From Acinetobacter genomosp. 15BJ (lineage in GTDB: Bacteria > Pseudomonadota > Gammaproteobacteria > Pseudomonadales > Moraxellaceae): DNA of 64,000 nt. The DNA lies in the NCBI RefSeq assembly GCF_000400715.1, contig NZ_KE007347.1:1001680-1065679 (forward strand). Direction: 5' to 3'. The position numbers and the translations under genes were made by a program. Below the pieces are notes generated by a model. It saw only the letters and a list, made by a program, of their open reading frames with translations, searched no databases and was not told the DNA's origin. Shown here in pieces: positions 1-9,976 of this stretch; the first letter of the stretch is position 1, and the number at the start of each line of letters is the position of its first letter.

Positions 1-2334
1 TTTGGCGGCATCTGCAAAGTTTAGGATATTGTCGATTTGTTTCCGTTCTAATGCATTGGCTTGTTCTGCCGTGATTGGGTAAAAACGGATTTTATCATCG
101 GCTTTCAGTTGACCTACTTTCCACAATTCAGCTTTGGCAATCGTCACTGGACAAACGAAACCGCCAAGACTTGGGCCATCTTTTGCCAAAATCACAGGGA
201 AATCACCCGTAAAGTTAATCGCACCAATGGCATATTCACAGTCATGTACATTGGACGGATGTAAGCCTGCTTCACCACCATTTTCTCTAGCCCAGCTTGG
301 TGTTGGACCTGAAAGTCTGACCCCTAAACGGTTTGAGTTAAAGTGAACCGTCCACTCAGAAGCAAAGAATTCTTCAACATATTCAGGTTTAAAGAAATCA
401 GGTGCACCATGTGGTCCATACAACACGGCGATTTCCCACTCATTGCTATATTCTGGAATGAGATCTTTGGATAAGGCTTGTGGTGTCTCCGTTGCCAGCG
501 GTAATTCCGCACTGGCAAGTTCTGCATCAACCATTTTAATCATGTCACCAACACGTAAAGTGCGACCAGCATGACCACCAAAATTGCCCAATGCAAAGGT
601 TGAACGGCTACCCAAATATAATGGAACATCCAGCCCATCACGCACGGCTAAATAAGTACGGCAGCCTGATGCGACTTGACCTATTTTTAAAGTTTGACCT
701 GCTTTGACCTTAATCGGTTGCCAAAAATCAATGCGTTGATCATCCAACACAGCAGTACAACTTGCACCCGCCAGTGCAATCGTGGTATCTGCATGAAATT
801 TTAATGTTGGCCCAACCAAGGTAAATTCAAAACCCGCTGCTTTGGCATCATTGCCCACAATGCGATTAGCCAGTTGAAATGCATAATCATCCATTGGGCC
901 AGATGGTGGTACACCAATATCCCAATAGCCTGTACGCCCAGGATAATCTTGAATTGAACTAAGTGTACCTGCTTGGATCACTTCAATGACTTTTGGTGAA
1001 TAGTCAAAATCATCGAGCATACGTGTCCAGATTTGCATGGATTCAAATCGTTGGTCAGAAACAATCGCACGTGCATAATCCAAGTTGGTGCTGATGCCAT
1101 TTAAACGGGTTTCAGCCAAAACCACTTTTAGTTTTTCAATCGCAGTAGCTCGATCTTCCGCATGCACAATAATCTTGGCAATCATTGGATCAAAATACTG
1201 GGAAATTTCGGTACCTGTTTTTACCCAAGTATCAACACGGATACCTTCTGGAAATGAAACTTCAGTGAGCACGCCCGGGCTTGGCTGGAAATTTTTCACA
1301 GGGTCTTCGGCATAGACTCGGACTTCAATTGCAGCACCTTGCGGTTGGATATTGCTGAGATAGTCCCAATCCAATGCATCGCCAGCCGCCACTTTGAGCA
1401 TACACTCAATCAGGTCGAGGCCTGTCACCATTTCCGTTACTGGATGCTCCACCTGTAAACGGGTATTCACTTCAAGGAAATAAAATTCATCTCGTTGTGC
1501 ATCATAAATAAACTCAACCGTTCCTGCGCTGCGGTAATTGACAGAACGACCCAGTTCAACTGCGGCTTGATGGAGCTTTTTACGGGTTGCTTCAGGTAAG
1601 TTCGCTGCTGGCGTTTCTTCAACCACTTTTTGGTTACGGCGTTGCAATGAGCAATCACGCTCGCCAAACGCGACCACTTGACCTTTACCATCACCAAAAA
1701 TCTGTACTTCGACATGACGTGCTTTATCAATAAAGCATTCAATAAAGACACCTGCATCTTTAAAGAACTGCTCACCTAGGCGTTTTACGCTTTCATAAGC
1801 ATCAGCCAGTGCTTGTGGGCTGTCACAACGAGTGAGCCCGATACCACCACCACCTGCGGTGCTTTTTAGCATGATTGGATAACCAATACGCTCAGCCGCA
1901 GTCAAGGCTTCCTCCAAACTGTCCAACAAACCTGTACCAGGGGTCATTGGCACATGAGCCGCTGCGGCAAGTTCACGTGCACGGTGTTTTAGACCAAATT
2001 CCAGAATCTGCTCTGCTGTTGGCCCCATAAACGCAATATTATTTTCTTCACAAGCACGAGAGAAATCTGCACTCTCAGACAGGAAACCATAGCCCGGAAA
2101 AATCGCTTCTGCCCCAGTTTGTTTAGCGGCTTGAATCAGTTTTTCGATACTCAAATAAGTATCAGCTGGTTTTAAACCATCTAGTGCAATTGCGACATCT
2201 GCATCCTGTACATGCTGTGCATAACGATCGCTATCTGAATAAACCGCGACGCTCGTTATACCTAATTTTTTCAGTGTTCGAATTGCTCGAACAGCAATTT
2301 CACCACGGTTTGCAATAAGTACGGTCTTAAACAT
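1..2334 (-). CDS. uca: Urea carboxylase, N-terminal 778 residues (cut by window edge)
   Basis: ATP- and biotin-dependent carboxylation of urea to allophanate, the first step of urease-independent urea use. The reading frame stays open to base 1, so the C-terminal part, including the biotinyl domain, lies outside. Residues 1-110 form the biotin carboxylase N-domain (FKTVLIANRGEIAVR). The glycine-rich ATP-grasp loop KSTAGGGGIG is at 157-166 and the carboxylase signature FLEVNTRLQVEHPVTE at about 286-301. From about residue 470 the KipA/KipI-like (AHS) carboxyltransferase part begins (SIQDYPGRTGYWDIGVPPSG). The ATG is preceded by AGGGGGAAATC. It follows the allophanate hydrolase gene by 19 bases, so the two are co-transcribed. 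The family is certain; only the 3' end is unseen. Confidence 0.95.
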   Translation of the reverse strand, partial: MFKTVLIANRGEIAVRAIRTLKKLGITSVAVYSDSDRYAQHVQDADVAIALDGLKPADTYLSIEKLIQAAKQTGAEAIFPGYGFLSESADFSRACEENNIAFMGPTAEQILEFGLKHRARELAAAAHVPMTPGTGLLDSLEEALTAAERIGYPIMLKSTAGGGGIGLTRCDSPQALADAYESVKRLGEQFFKDAGVFIECFIDKARHVEVQIFGDGKGQVVAFGERDCSLQRRNQKVVEETPAANLPEATRKKLHQAAVELGRSVNYRSAGTVEFIYDAQRDEFYFLEVNTRLQVEHPVTEMVTGLDLIECMLKVAAGDALDWDYLSNIQPQGAAIEVRVYAEDPVKNFQPSPGVLTEVSFPEGIRVDTWVKTGTEISQYFDPMIAKIIVHAEDRATAIEKLKVVLAETRLNGISTNLDYARAIVSDQRFESMQIWTRMLDDFDYSPKVIEVIQAGTLSSIQDYPGRTGYWDIGVPPSGPMDDYAFQLANRIVGNDAKAAGFEFTLVGPTLKFHADTTIALAGASCTAVLDDQRIDFWQPIKVKAGQTLKIGQVASGCRTYLAVRDGLDVPLYLGSRSTFALGNFGGHAGRTLRVGDMIKMVDAELASAELPLATETPQALSKDLIPEYSNEWEIAVLYGPHGAPDFFKPEYVEEFFASEWTVHFNSNRLGVRLSGPTPSWARENGGEAGLHPSNVHDCEYAIGAINFTGDFPVILAKDGPSLGGFVCPVTIAKAELWKVGQLKADDKIRFYPITAEQANALERKQIDNILNFADAAK

Positions 2335-2353
2335 GATGATTTCCCCCTAAAAA

Positions 2354-4183
2354 TTAATTGGCTGTATTGGCGACTTGGTTATTGCGATACTGGATATACG
2401 CTCTCCAGCCACCAAAATGGCTGATATTCTCTGCATCGCCTAAACCATAAGGTTCACAAATAAAGCCTTTAACCCAGCGGCCATCTTCCAGTTCGACATT
2501 GCCCATACCCAATGGGGTTGGAATTTCTGCGACAAACTCACCAAAGCGTGCTGTAGGTACATCCCAAAGCTCGACAATGATGCTTTGTCCATCTTGCTGG
2601 CGAGCCAAACCCGGTTTTGGTGGAACCGTGCCATTCAAGGCATAAAGCGCATAGTCCTGAGAGGTTTTAGTGGTTTCAACATGAACGGCACCGCGCGTGG
2701 TGAGTTGGAAGTTCAATGGCATCCCTGTTAGATGCGCCCCTACAACGGCGACACGAATATGATAAGGAGACAGCAAAGTCGGTGCGCTTGGCACAGATAA
2801 TGTCTTATCTACAGCACCCAATTTCAGTGCTAAATAGTTCTGCCATGCTTTACCAAAATGTACCAAGGCTGCATCATGCCAAGCAGGTGCAATTAAGGTG
2901 ATACCAAAAGGTAAGTTGTCTGCTCTAAAGCCTGCGGGTAATGCCAAGGCACTTAAATCAGCGAGGTTGGTGAAATTGGTATAAGTACCGAAATGCGCGT
3001 TGTATTCAATCGGATGTTGTTGCATTTGTTCAATGGTATAAATCGTTGGTGAAGTTGGTACGATCAAGGCATCAAACTCAGCCAAGCTGTCTTGAATTTT
3101 TCGAGTCAAATCCTGCTTTAAATATTCAGCATTGTAGGCATCCACCGCAGAATATTTTTCACCTTGTTGAATAATCTCTAAAACGGTCGGATCAAAATCA
3201 GCAGCATTGGTTTTGAGTAGGTTGGCAGCCGCAGCAGTGCGCTCCGCAACCCAAGAGCCTTGATAAAGTTGGGCTGCAAGTTGCTCAAAAGCAGAAAAAT
3301 CAATCGGTGTAATTTCAGCATTTAAGCTTTCTAGTAATTGAATGGTATGTTGGAAGGCTTTTTCAGCCAATCCATCACCAAAGAAGTTCAATTTATTCGG
3401 AATGGCAAATTTCAATTTGCTTGAAAAACGTGCAGGTACGTTTTTAGGATGCTGACGTGAATAGCTATCTAAAGCGTCATAAGCTTCGACTTGAGCGGCA
3501 ACCAATTCAGCATCAGACACTGTGAGTGCGAAGATAGAAATACAATCGATACTTTTTACTGCGGGTAATAGACCACGATTGGAAAAACGCCCTTTGGTTG
3601 GCTTTAAACCCACAATATTATTGAATGCTGCTGGCACACGTCCTGATCCTGCGGTATCTGTTCCTAAAGAAAATGGGACTAAGCCACGTGCCACTACACT
3701 GGCCGAACCCGAACTTGAGCCACCACTAACATATTCGGGTTTAAAACTATTCGGTACCGCCCCAAATGGTGAACGTGTGCCAACCAAACCTGTAGCAAAT
3801 TGATCAAGATTGGTTTTACCAAGTACAATCGCACCGGCCTGTTTAAGTAAACGAACCGTTTCAGCATCTTGTGTTGCAACACGATTCAGTGCCTTACATG
3901 CCGCTGTGGTGACAAAACCAGCCACATCAATATTGTCTTTAACTGCAAACGGCACACCATATAACGGAAATTGTTTTTGCAGGTTGTCGCTATCTTGAGT
4001 CAGTTGCTTTAAAGATTGGATCTGTTGTTCAAGCAAATCTGCACTGGCCAGCGAAATCCAAGCAACGTCCTTTGGATCAATAGCTGCAACCAGTTCTTTT
4101 AGCGTGTCTAACTGAATCTCTTGCTTTAAATACGCTGTTTGCCACTCAGAAATTGTCCAGCCTAAAGTTTTTATTTCGCTCAC
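2354..4183 (-). CDS. atzF: Allophanate hydrolase
   Basis: Hydrolyses allophanate to ammonium and CO2, completing the urea amidolyase pathway with the downstream urea carboxylase. This is an amidase-signature enzyme: catalytic Lys at about residue 82 (AVKDNIDVAG), cis-Ser in GGSSSGSA (about 156), nucleophile Ser180 in GTDTAGSGR. A C-terminal domain after about residue 470 (SPYHIRVAVVGAHLTGMPLN) is typical of AtzF/DUR1-type allophanate hydrolases and separates it from simple amidases. I choose the GTG at 4183, 8 bases after AGGA, giving 609 residues; a longer frame to 4291 adds an unlikely hydrophobic tail. The symbol follows usual use and the biochemical identity is inferred from the family and the pairing. 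Confidence 0.92.
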   Translation of the reverse strand: MSEIKTLGWTISEWQTAYLKQEIQLDTLKELVAAIDPKDVAWISLASADLLEQQIQSLKQLTQDSDNLQKQFPLYGVPFAVKDNIDVAGFVTTAACKALNRVATQDAETVRLLKQAGAIVLGKTNLDQFATGLVGTRSPFGAVPNSFKPEYVSGGSSSGSASVVARGLVPFSLGTDTAGSGRVPAAFNNIVGLKPTKGRFSNRGLLPAVKSIDCISIFALTVSDAELVAAQVEAYDALDSYSRQHPKNVPARFSSKLKFAIPNKLNFFGDGLAEKAFQHTIQLLESLNAEITPIDFSAFEQLAAQLYQGSWVAERTAAAANLLKTNAADFDPTVLEIIQQGEKYSAVDAYNAEYLKQDLTRKIQDSLAEFDALIVPTSPTIYTIEQMQQHPIEYNAHFGTYTNFTNLADLSALALPAGFRADNLPFGITLIAPAWHDAALVHFGKAWQNYLALKLGAVDKTLSVPSAPTLLSPYHIRVAVVGAHLTGMPLNFQLTTRGAVHVETTKTSQDYALYALNGTVPPKPGLARQQDGQSIIVELWDVPTARFGEFVAEIPTPLGMGNVELEDGRWVKGFICEPYGLGDAENISHFGGWRAYIQYRNNQVANTAN

Positions 4184-4432
4184 TTTATGAATCCTATCTT
4201 GTATACAAGTTTGAATAGATAAAAGCAGAAAGCGTGCCAATAATATTTTTAATATAAAAATTAATAGCTTAATATAAATACTAAAGTACAAGAACGTTTG
4301 AATGGTTTATTGATGGTGCTAAAAAGATCCGACAAGAATATGTATGCGCTATAACTCAGCAAATTTTTATTGAGAGAGAAAGGATCAAAACAAAGATGAT
4401 GCAATACTGTTTAAATTATTTTATTTATAAGA

Positions 4433-4789
4433 TTATTTATTTATTTTTAGATAGTTAGCTAAATCTTCAAACTCAGTTGCAACAGCATGAATCGCTTGCT
4501 GCTCCATGGCTCTGAATTTCTTGAGCACGATTTGCCCCAATTCAGTCACCACTGCACCACCACCATGCGTTCCGCCTGTTTGGGTATCAACCAGATTGGA
4601 ATGAAAGCATTGATTCATGGTATCGACCAACTGCCATGCGCGACGATAGCTCATGTCCATAGACTTTGCTGCCTGAGAAATTGATCCTGTACGATGAATT
4701 GCATCTAAGAGTTCCGCTTTACCCGGACCAAAAGCAATCTGCTCATCAGATAAGATTCGCACATGCAGTTTTAAACGTGGTTTTGACAT
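4433..4789 (-). CDS. ModE-like winged-helix regulator, DNA-binding domain only
   Basis: 118 residues matching the N-terminal LysR-type winged helix of ModE (GPGKAELLDAIHRTGSISQAAKSMDMSYRRAWQLVDTMN, with the GG(T/G)HGGG turn before the wing). The C-terminal molybdate-binding (TOBE/MOP) domains of full ModE are absent, so molybdate sensing cannot be assumed. The ATG at 4789 follows AGGTGG by 6 bases. It stands alone between atzF and frmA on the same strand, and nothing visible here is a molybdate transporter gene. Possible roles are control of molybdenum genes elsewhere or of neighbours; both are inference. Confidence 0.85.
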   Translation of the reverse strand: MSKPRLKLHVRILSDEQIAFGPGKAELLDAIHRTGSISQAAKSMDMSYRRAWQLVDTMNQCFHSNLVDTQTGGTHGGGAVVTELGQIVLKKFRAMEQQAIHAVATEFEDLANYLKINK

Positions 4790-4847
4790 CAAGATCCACC
4801 TAAGATTTGATGATGCTTTTCACATCATCAAATCCCGTCATTTAAAA

Positions 4848-6005
<1,158 letters not shown>

Positions 6006-6135
6006 TTATCGGCTAAATGAGGAGCAATTAAAGCTCCGTAAATAAACAAGGCATGAAACACAGGCAATGGTGGCCCCTTGTCAAGTTTCATAACGCAGTT
6101 TACGGAAGTTTTAGCCATAACCCTACGGGACAGGC

Positions 6136-6221
6136 AGATTTTTTATCGTTACGGCGTTAGGTTTTGCTTACTTAGAATCACTAAGTTTCACAAACCCTGC
6201 CTTGTACCGCTTAAAAAATCT
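6136..6221. repeat. Imperfect 86-bp inverted repeat in the frmR-frmA gap
   Basis: The 301-base gap between frmR and frmA holds no gene. Its main structure is a long inverted repeat: outer arms AGATTTTTTA (6136-6145) and TAAAAAATCT (6212-6221), inner arms ACTTAG (6170-6175) and CTAAGT (6181-6186), with GGTTTTG/ACAAACC paired between them. It could be a small intergenic repeat element or an mRNA processing hairpin. No open frame and no target duplication was seen. Confidence 0.5.
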
Positions 6222-6261
6222 CTTCTGTCACAAGCATCTGTGAAATGTCAGCTGCCCTAAT

Positions 6262-6537
6262 TTACTTTAAATAAGATTTAAGAATTTTACTGACTTGAAT
6301 AAGCTCTTGACTGCGTTGCAACTCAGAAGATTCACCGACAACTAAAGTGTCTTTAAGATGAATTTCGAGAAGTTCCGTCATCAAACCGTTTAATGCTCCA
6401 CGAACTGCGCAGATTTGCTGCAAAATATCAGCGCACTCTGTGTCATTTTCCAAAGCCCGTTCAACACTCTGGACTTGACCTTGGATTCGTCTTACACGTG
6501 TGAGAATCTTTTTTTTATCCTCTAATTGTTTAGGCAT
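6262..6537 (-). CDS. frmR: Formaldehyde-responsive repressor FrmR (CsoR/RcnR family)
   Basis: 91-residue all-helical DNA-binding repressor. Starting at the ATG at 6537 puts Pro2, Cys35 and His60 exactly where the formaldehyde-sensing members of this family have them. In those proteins a Pro2-Cys35 methylene bridge relieves repression. The longer frame from 6549 (GTG) would displace Pro2, which supports the shorter start. The family often sits in front of frmA, as here. A perfect palindrome 29 bases upstream is the likely operator. A nickel or copper sensor is less likely because the additional metal-ligand pattern is absent. Confidence 0.93.
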   Translation of the reverse strand: MPKQLEDKKKILTRVRRIQGQVQSVERALENDTECADILQQICAVRGALNGLMTELLEIHLKDTLVVGESSELQRSQELIQVSKILKSYLK

Positions 6538-6565
6538 AATGTCGACCACATTAAATCTAAAAATA

Positions 6566-6585
6566 TACTATACACCAGTATAGTA
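6566..6585. promoter_or_regulatory. Putative FrmR operator palindrome
   Basis: Perfect inverted repeat TACTATAC-ACCA-GTATAGTA just upstream of frmR. CsoR/FrmR-family repressors bind AT-rich palindromes around a short, often G/C-containing centre in the promoter of their own operon, so autoregulation is the natural reading. It also lies within the 240-base region upstream of the divergent ClsC-like gene. Confidence 0.7.
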
Positions 6586-6776
6586 ATTTAACTCAATATT
6601 TACTGATTTAAATTCTATAGCATTGCGATTATTGATATCTATTTACATAGTAGGAAAGATAAATCAGAAAATAAGTATTTGATTATATTTACAATTACAT
6701 TTAAACCTTGGAACAAAATAGCATTTAGATATATAAGAAAATCAACCACCTACAAATTACTGTTGGACTCGCACGC

Positions 6777-8342
6777 TTGATCAATAAAATCATAAACAAT
6801 TCATACCATTTTAAGATAGCGACACTTGTTATCATGTTGGGAATTAGTGGTTGTTCTTTGCCACCCAATCAGAACCATGATCGGAGTAACTCCTTGCACA
6901 CTAAAACAAAGTGGATGAATGATCCACAAGCCGATCTCAATATTGAAAAGGGTTTAACGGCTTTTTTAGCTTTGGATGATGCTTTTTTAAGTATTGCCTC
7001 TCGTATTCATTTAATTCGAAATGCTAAGCATCAACTTGATTTACAATATTATATTTGGAATGATGATGCTATCGGCAACATAATGTTGCACGAATTGCTC
7101 AAAGCAGCTGATCGCGGGGTAAAAGTCCGCTTATTGATTGATGATCAGAATGGTATAAAACTAGATAAAACCTTAAAAGCTCTCGCCCAACATCCAAATT
7201 TTGAAATCCGTATATTTAATCCTTATAAGTTTAGACACTTACGCTTTATTGATTATGTTTTTAGACTAAAACAGATTAATCATCGTATGCATAATAAGCT
7301 CACTATTGCTGATCATTCGATTGCGGTGACGGGTGGGCGTAATATCAGTAGTGAATATTTTGATGCCAGTGACCAGTTTCAATTTAGTGACATGGACATT
7401 TTGTTCTATGGCAAAGCAGTTGATCGAGCGGAACAGGTTTTTGATGAGTTTTGGACTGATAAACTTAGCTATTCAACTGAACAATTAATGGGCTCTGGCA
7501 CCCTCCAACAATTGGAGAGTTTAAGAAAAAGTTATAAAGCTTTAGATCAGGTTGATACACCAACTGAAGATAAGCTTGAAGCTGCACAAGATTATTTAAA
7601 ATTACGCCTCGAAAATTATCCAATTCAATGGGCGAAGGCGCATTTTGTCGCTGATCATCCCAATAAAGCGTTAGGACAAGCCAAAGATCAGGAACTTTTA
7701 TATGCTCAAGTTTTGAAAATTATGGGTAAACCTGAACAACATATGGAGTTGGTCTCAGCTTATTTTGTACCTACAAAACAAGGAACTGCCTACCTCAATC
7801 AACTCTCCAATGATGGTATTAAAGTCCGTGTCCTAACCAATAGCTTGGCGGCCAATGATGTTGCCGTGGTTCATTCTTTTTATAGCCAATACCGTAAACC
7901 ACTTTTACAAAGTGGTGTGCAACTATATGAGTTTAAACCGAATATCGAACGTAAAAAACGGACTTGGTATGAAATTGCGACAGGAAGCGTGATTCCAGTT
8001 AAAGGCAAGAATCGCTCAAGTTTGCATGCCAAATTTTTTGATGTCGATGGAAAAGTTTTTATTGGTTCATTTAACTTTGACCCACGCTCTGCCCATTTAA
8101 ATACAGAAGTTGGTTTAGTGGTTGAATCTGATCATTTACAAGACCAGATTACCGCTATGCTAGATCAGCATTTATTACAAGTGGCTTATCAACTCAAATT
8201 AGATCAAAACGGCAATATTGTGTGGTATGAGCATAAAGAAAATGGTGAGGTTGTTGAGCACCACCATGACCCTGAAAGTACCAGATTCCAGCGTTTTACC
8301 ATGCGCTTTGTGTCTTATTTTCCCGTTGAATGGATGATGTAA
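6777..8342 (+). CDS. Phospholipase D-family lipoprotein, ClsC/YmdC-like cardiolipin synthase
   Basis: Predicted to make or remodel cardiolipin by phosphatidyl transfer. Two HKD motifs: H172-N-K174 with D179 (MHNKLTIADH) and a second near residue 417 (LHAKFFDVDGKVFIGSFNFD), with the usual preceding strand LQYYIWNDDAIG. The N-terminus has a hydrophobic stretch ending LGISGC, a lipobox, so it is probably membrane-anchored. The start is uncertain: the TTG at 6777 keeps the signal peptide, while the first in-frame ATG (6834) would remove most of it. No strong ribosome site is visible. About 520 residues matches the ClsC class. Not in an obvious operon. Confidence 0.85.
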   Translation: MINKIINNSYHFKIATLVIMLGISGCSLPPNQNHDRSNSLHTKTKWMNDPQADLNIEKGLTAFLALDDAFLSIASRIHLIRNAKHQLDLQYYIWNDDAIGNIMLHELLKAADRGVKVRLLIDDQNGIKLDKTLKALAQHPNFEIRIFNPYKFRHLRFIDYVFRLKQINHRMHNKLTIADHSIAVTGGRNISSEYFDASDQFQFSDMDILFYGKAVDRAEQVFDEFWTDKLSYSTEQLMGSGTLQQLESLRKSYKALDQVDTPTEDKLEAAQDYLKLRLENYPIQWAKAHFVADHPNKALGQAKDQELLYAQVLKIMGKPEQHMELVSAYFVPTKQGTAYLNQLSNDGIKVRVLTNSLAANDVAVVHSFYSQYRKPLLQSGVQLYEFKPNIERKKRTWYEIATGSVIPVKGKNRSSLHAKFFDVDGKVFIGSFNFDPRSAHLNTEVGLVVESDHLQDQITAMLDQHLLQVAYQLKLDQNGNIVWYEHKENGEVVEHHHDPESTRFQRFTMRFVSYFPVEWMM

Positions 8343-8378
8343 ATGCATAGCGAGTTTATCTAGACTCGCTATAATTAC

Positions 8379-9002
8379 TTAATTCAGATTCATTTCAAAC
8401 AAACATAGCCCATCTATCTCTAACGGCATCTTTATCTGTTTAAAAGATGCCTGTTTGAGTGCATCCAAATGCTCTTGTTTGGTCATATAAAGCTGAGCAT
8501 TTTGCATCGCATGTGCTGCGCACAAATGATCACACACTAAATAATGGCCTTGAGGTTTTAATAATTTTTTTACGATTTTATGGAAATCGGTTGCATAACA
8601 TTTATGTCGAAGCTCATGTAATGCTTGATGGATAATAATAAAATCATACTTCTGAGAGAATGTATTCTGCCAATCAGCAGCTTTAAAGCTTCCAACAATA
8701 TAGGCTGCCCGTGCTCTTTCAGCGGGATTGAGCTTTTCTTGTGCCAGTTGATGCATCGCTTCTGAAAAATCAAAAGCGGTATACTCAATGTTAGTAAGTT
8801 GCGAGAGCAAATGTCGAGCTAAAAAACCTGGTCCAGAACCAAGTTCCAATACATGACATTGCCCAGAAACATGCTGTCTAATGAGATTGGCATAATATTC
8901 AAAGAAATCCTTGCGCCACGGCCTTTTCATATTCGCTGTTTCTTGCCATTCCAAAGCATCAGCGAAATTTCTTAAATCAATTGGGCTTGCGACATCCTGC
9001 AT
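8379..9002 (-). CDS. Class I SAM-dependent methyltransferase
   Basis: 207 residues with a Rossmann-type SAM site: motif I VLELGSGPGFLARHLL (about 54-69), acidic motif II FDFSEA, and post-I region YDFIIIHQALHELRHKC. Substrate unknown. The strong site GAGAGGGAAATAA precedes the ATG. It ends convergently against the ClsC-like gene and is 21 bases downstream of the glycosylase-like gene on the same strand, so they may be co-transcribed. Confidence 0.82.
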   Translation of the reverse strand: MQDVASPIDLRNFADALEWQETANMKRPWRKDFFEYYANLIRQHVSGQCHVLELGSGPGFLARHLLSQLTNIEYTAFDFSEAMHQLAQEKLNPAERARAAYIVGSFKAADWQNTFSQKYDFIIIHQALHELRHKCYATDFHKIVKKLLKPQGHYLVCDHLCAAHAMQNAQLYMTKQEHLDALKQASFKQIKMPLEIDGLCLFEMNLN

Positions 9003-9023
9003 TTATTTCCCTCTCATTTGTAT

Positions 9024-9614
9024 TTATACCAAGCCAATCTGTTCAAAAAATTGTTTGTAGGCTTCAGCTTTCTTTTCCAGCGCTAGTGGATATGCTCTCG
9101 ATGATGACGGCAGTCGGTATAGATTCAACTCTCGATCAGCATAATTCACCTTTACCGATTGCCCAATCATAGGCTTAATTGCTTGCTCTGGAAAATGCTG
9201 CATCAGCGTATCTGTTGCCTTATCACCCGTAGTCATGATGGTATGACACCGTGGAATTTGTTCAAGTAATTTGGATAAATCTGTAGGCGTGATAATTTCT
9301 AAAAATTTATCAGACGCATTACCTTGTAAGCGTTTCAATTGATAGGCCGTGTCAAAGATTCCTACACCAATTTGAGTTAAGAACTCACGGATAATTTGCT
9401 CTTTAAAGTTTTTATTGGGCAAATCTAAAAAGTGATCTTTATCATTAAAAAAGATCAGACCAAATATTCGCCACATATCATTTTGATAGTTTGGATAGTA
9501 AAAATCCATCTTCCATCGAGTTTGTGGCGGCGGAAAACTGCCTAACATCAGTAGCTTCGCGGTCGCTGGTAGAAACGGTTGCAACGGATGTGTTTCTATT
9601 TCTATATCAGTCAT
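9024..9614 (-). CDS. Uracil-DNA-glycosylase-superfamily protein (Mug/hypoxanthine glycosylase-like)
   Basis: 196 residues. The N-terminal LLMLGSFPPPQTRWKMDFYYPNYQNDMW resembles the active-site strand and water-binding loop of the uracil/hypoxanthine DNA glycosylase superfamily (GSxPxxxS...YY-P-N-FW). The C-terminal YRLPSSSRAY fits the Ser-rich DNA-intercalation loop. It is likely to remove deaminated bases, but lesion specificity is unknown. A truncated second copy of its first 42 codons plus upstream DNA lies at 14251-14501. No good ribosome site precedes the ATG. Confidence 0.78.
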   Translation of the reverse strand: MTDIEIETHPLQPFLPATAKLLMLGSFPPPQTRWKMDFYYPNYQNDMWRIFGLIFFNDKDHFLDLPNKNFKEQIIREFLTQIGVGIFDTAYQLKRLQGNASDKFLEIITPTDLSKLLEQIPRCHTIMTTGDKATDTLMQHFPEQAIKPMIGQSVKVNYADRELNLYRLPSSSRAYPLALEKKAEAYKQFFEQIGLV

Positions 9615-9740
9615 TTATACAGAGAACCAAATTTTTAAATTGAGCGAAAAGTTTCGTTTATTTTATAGAATCTTCTAGTGTTTTGCTTGGGTCTTTTGTT
9701 GGTGAAAATTTCACCTTCATAAAATATTCGCAATATCATT
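9490..9740. repeat. Direct repeat, copy A (5' part of glycosylase gene plus upstream DNA)
   Basis: About 250 bases covering the first 42 codons of the glycosylase-like gene and about 125 bases upstream. It is matched, same orientation and diverged, by 14251-14501; for example, both contain TTTGCTTGGGTCTTTTGTTG. The pair brackets the acyltransferase-acetyltransferase-beta-lactamase segment. Confidence 0.8.
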
Positions 9741-9796
9741 ATTTCGTATAGTTCTGAATTGGGCTGATGAAAGCTATTTACTAGAAGTTTTGGTGA

Positions 9797-9907
9797 AAGA
9801 AGATAGGGATAGGTCTTTGTTTTGTGCCAAATAGGAAATGATCTATGAATCGGGACTAATTAAGCAAAAATCCATTTCGTTGGGATAATCGTCTTACAGT
9901 AAATTAA
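9797..9907 (+). pseudogene. Decayed C-terminal gene end R1 (two stops), paralogue of R2
   Basis: Frame KKIGIGLCFVPNR followed by stops and ending RLTVN*. It aligns without gaps over 111 bases to 13158-13268, where the same frame is open (KKIGIGPCFVPNRNWSMSRD...). Two in-frame stops (TGA, TAA) make this copy dead. The parent family is not recognised. The rest of the 9615-9976 interval holds copy A upstream DNA and no intact gene. Confidence 0.55.
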
Positions 9908-9976
9908 GAATGAATAAATCAATAAAATTAATTTATTCATGCTAGGCTGATCAGTTTTTCTTAAGAAACAGCCGCT

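Noticed and set aside
3522..3803. 93-codon frame antisense to allophanate hydrolase
   Set aside because: Shadow of the real gene; composition mirrors the complementary codons.
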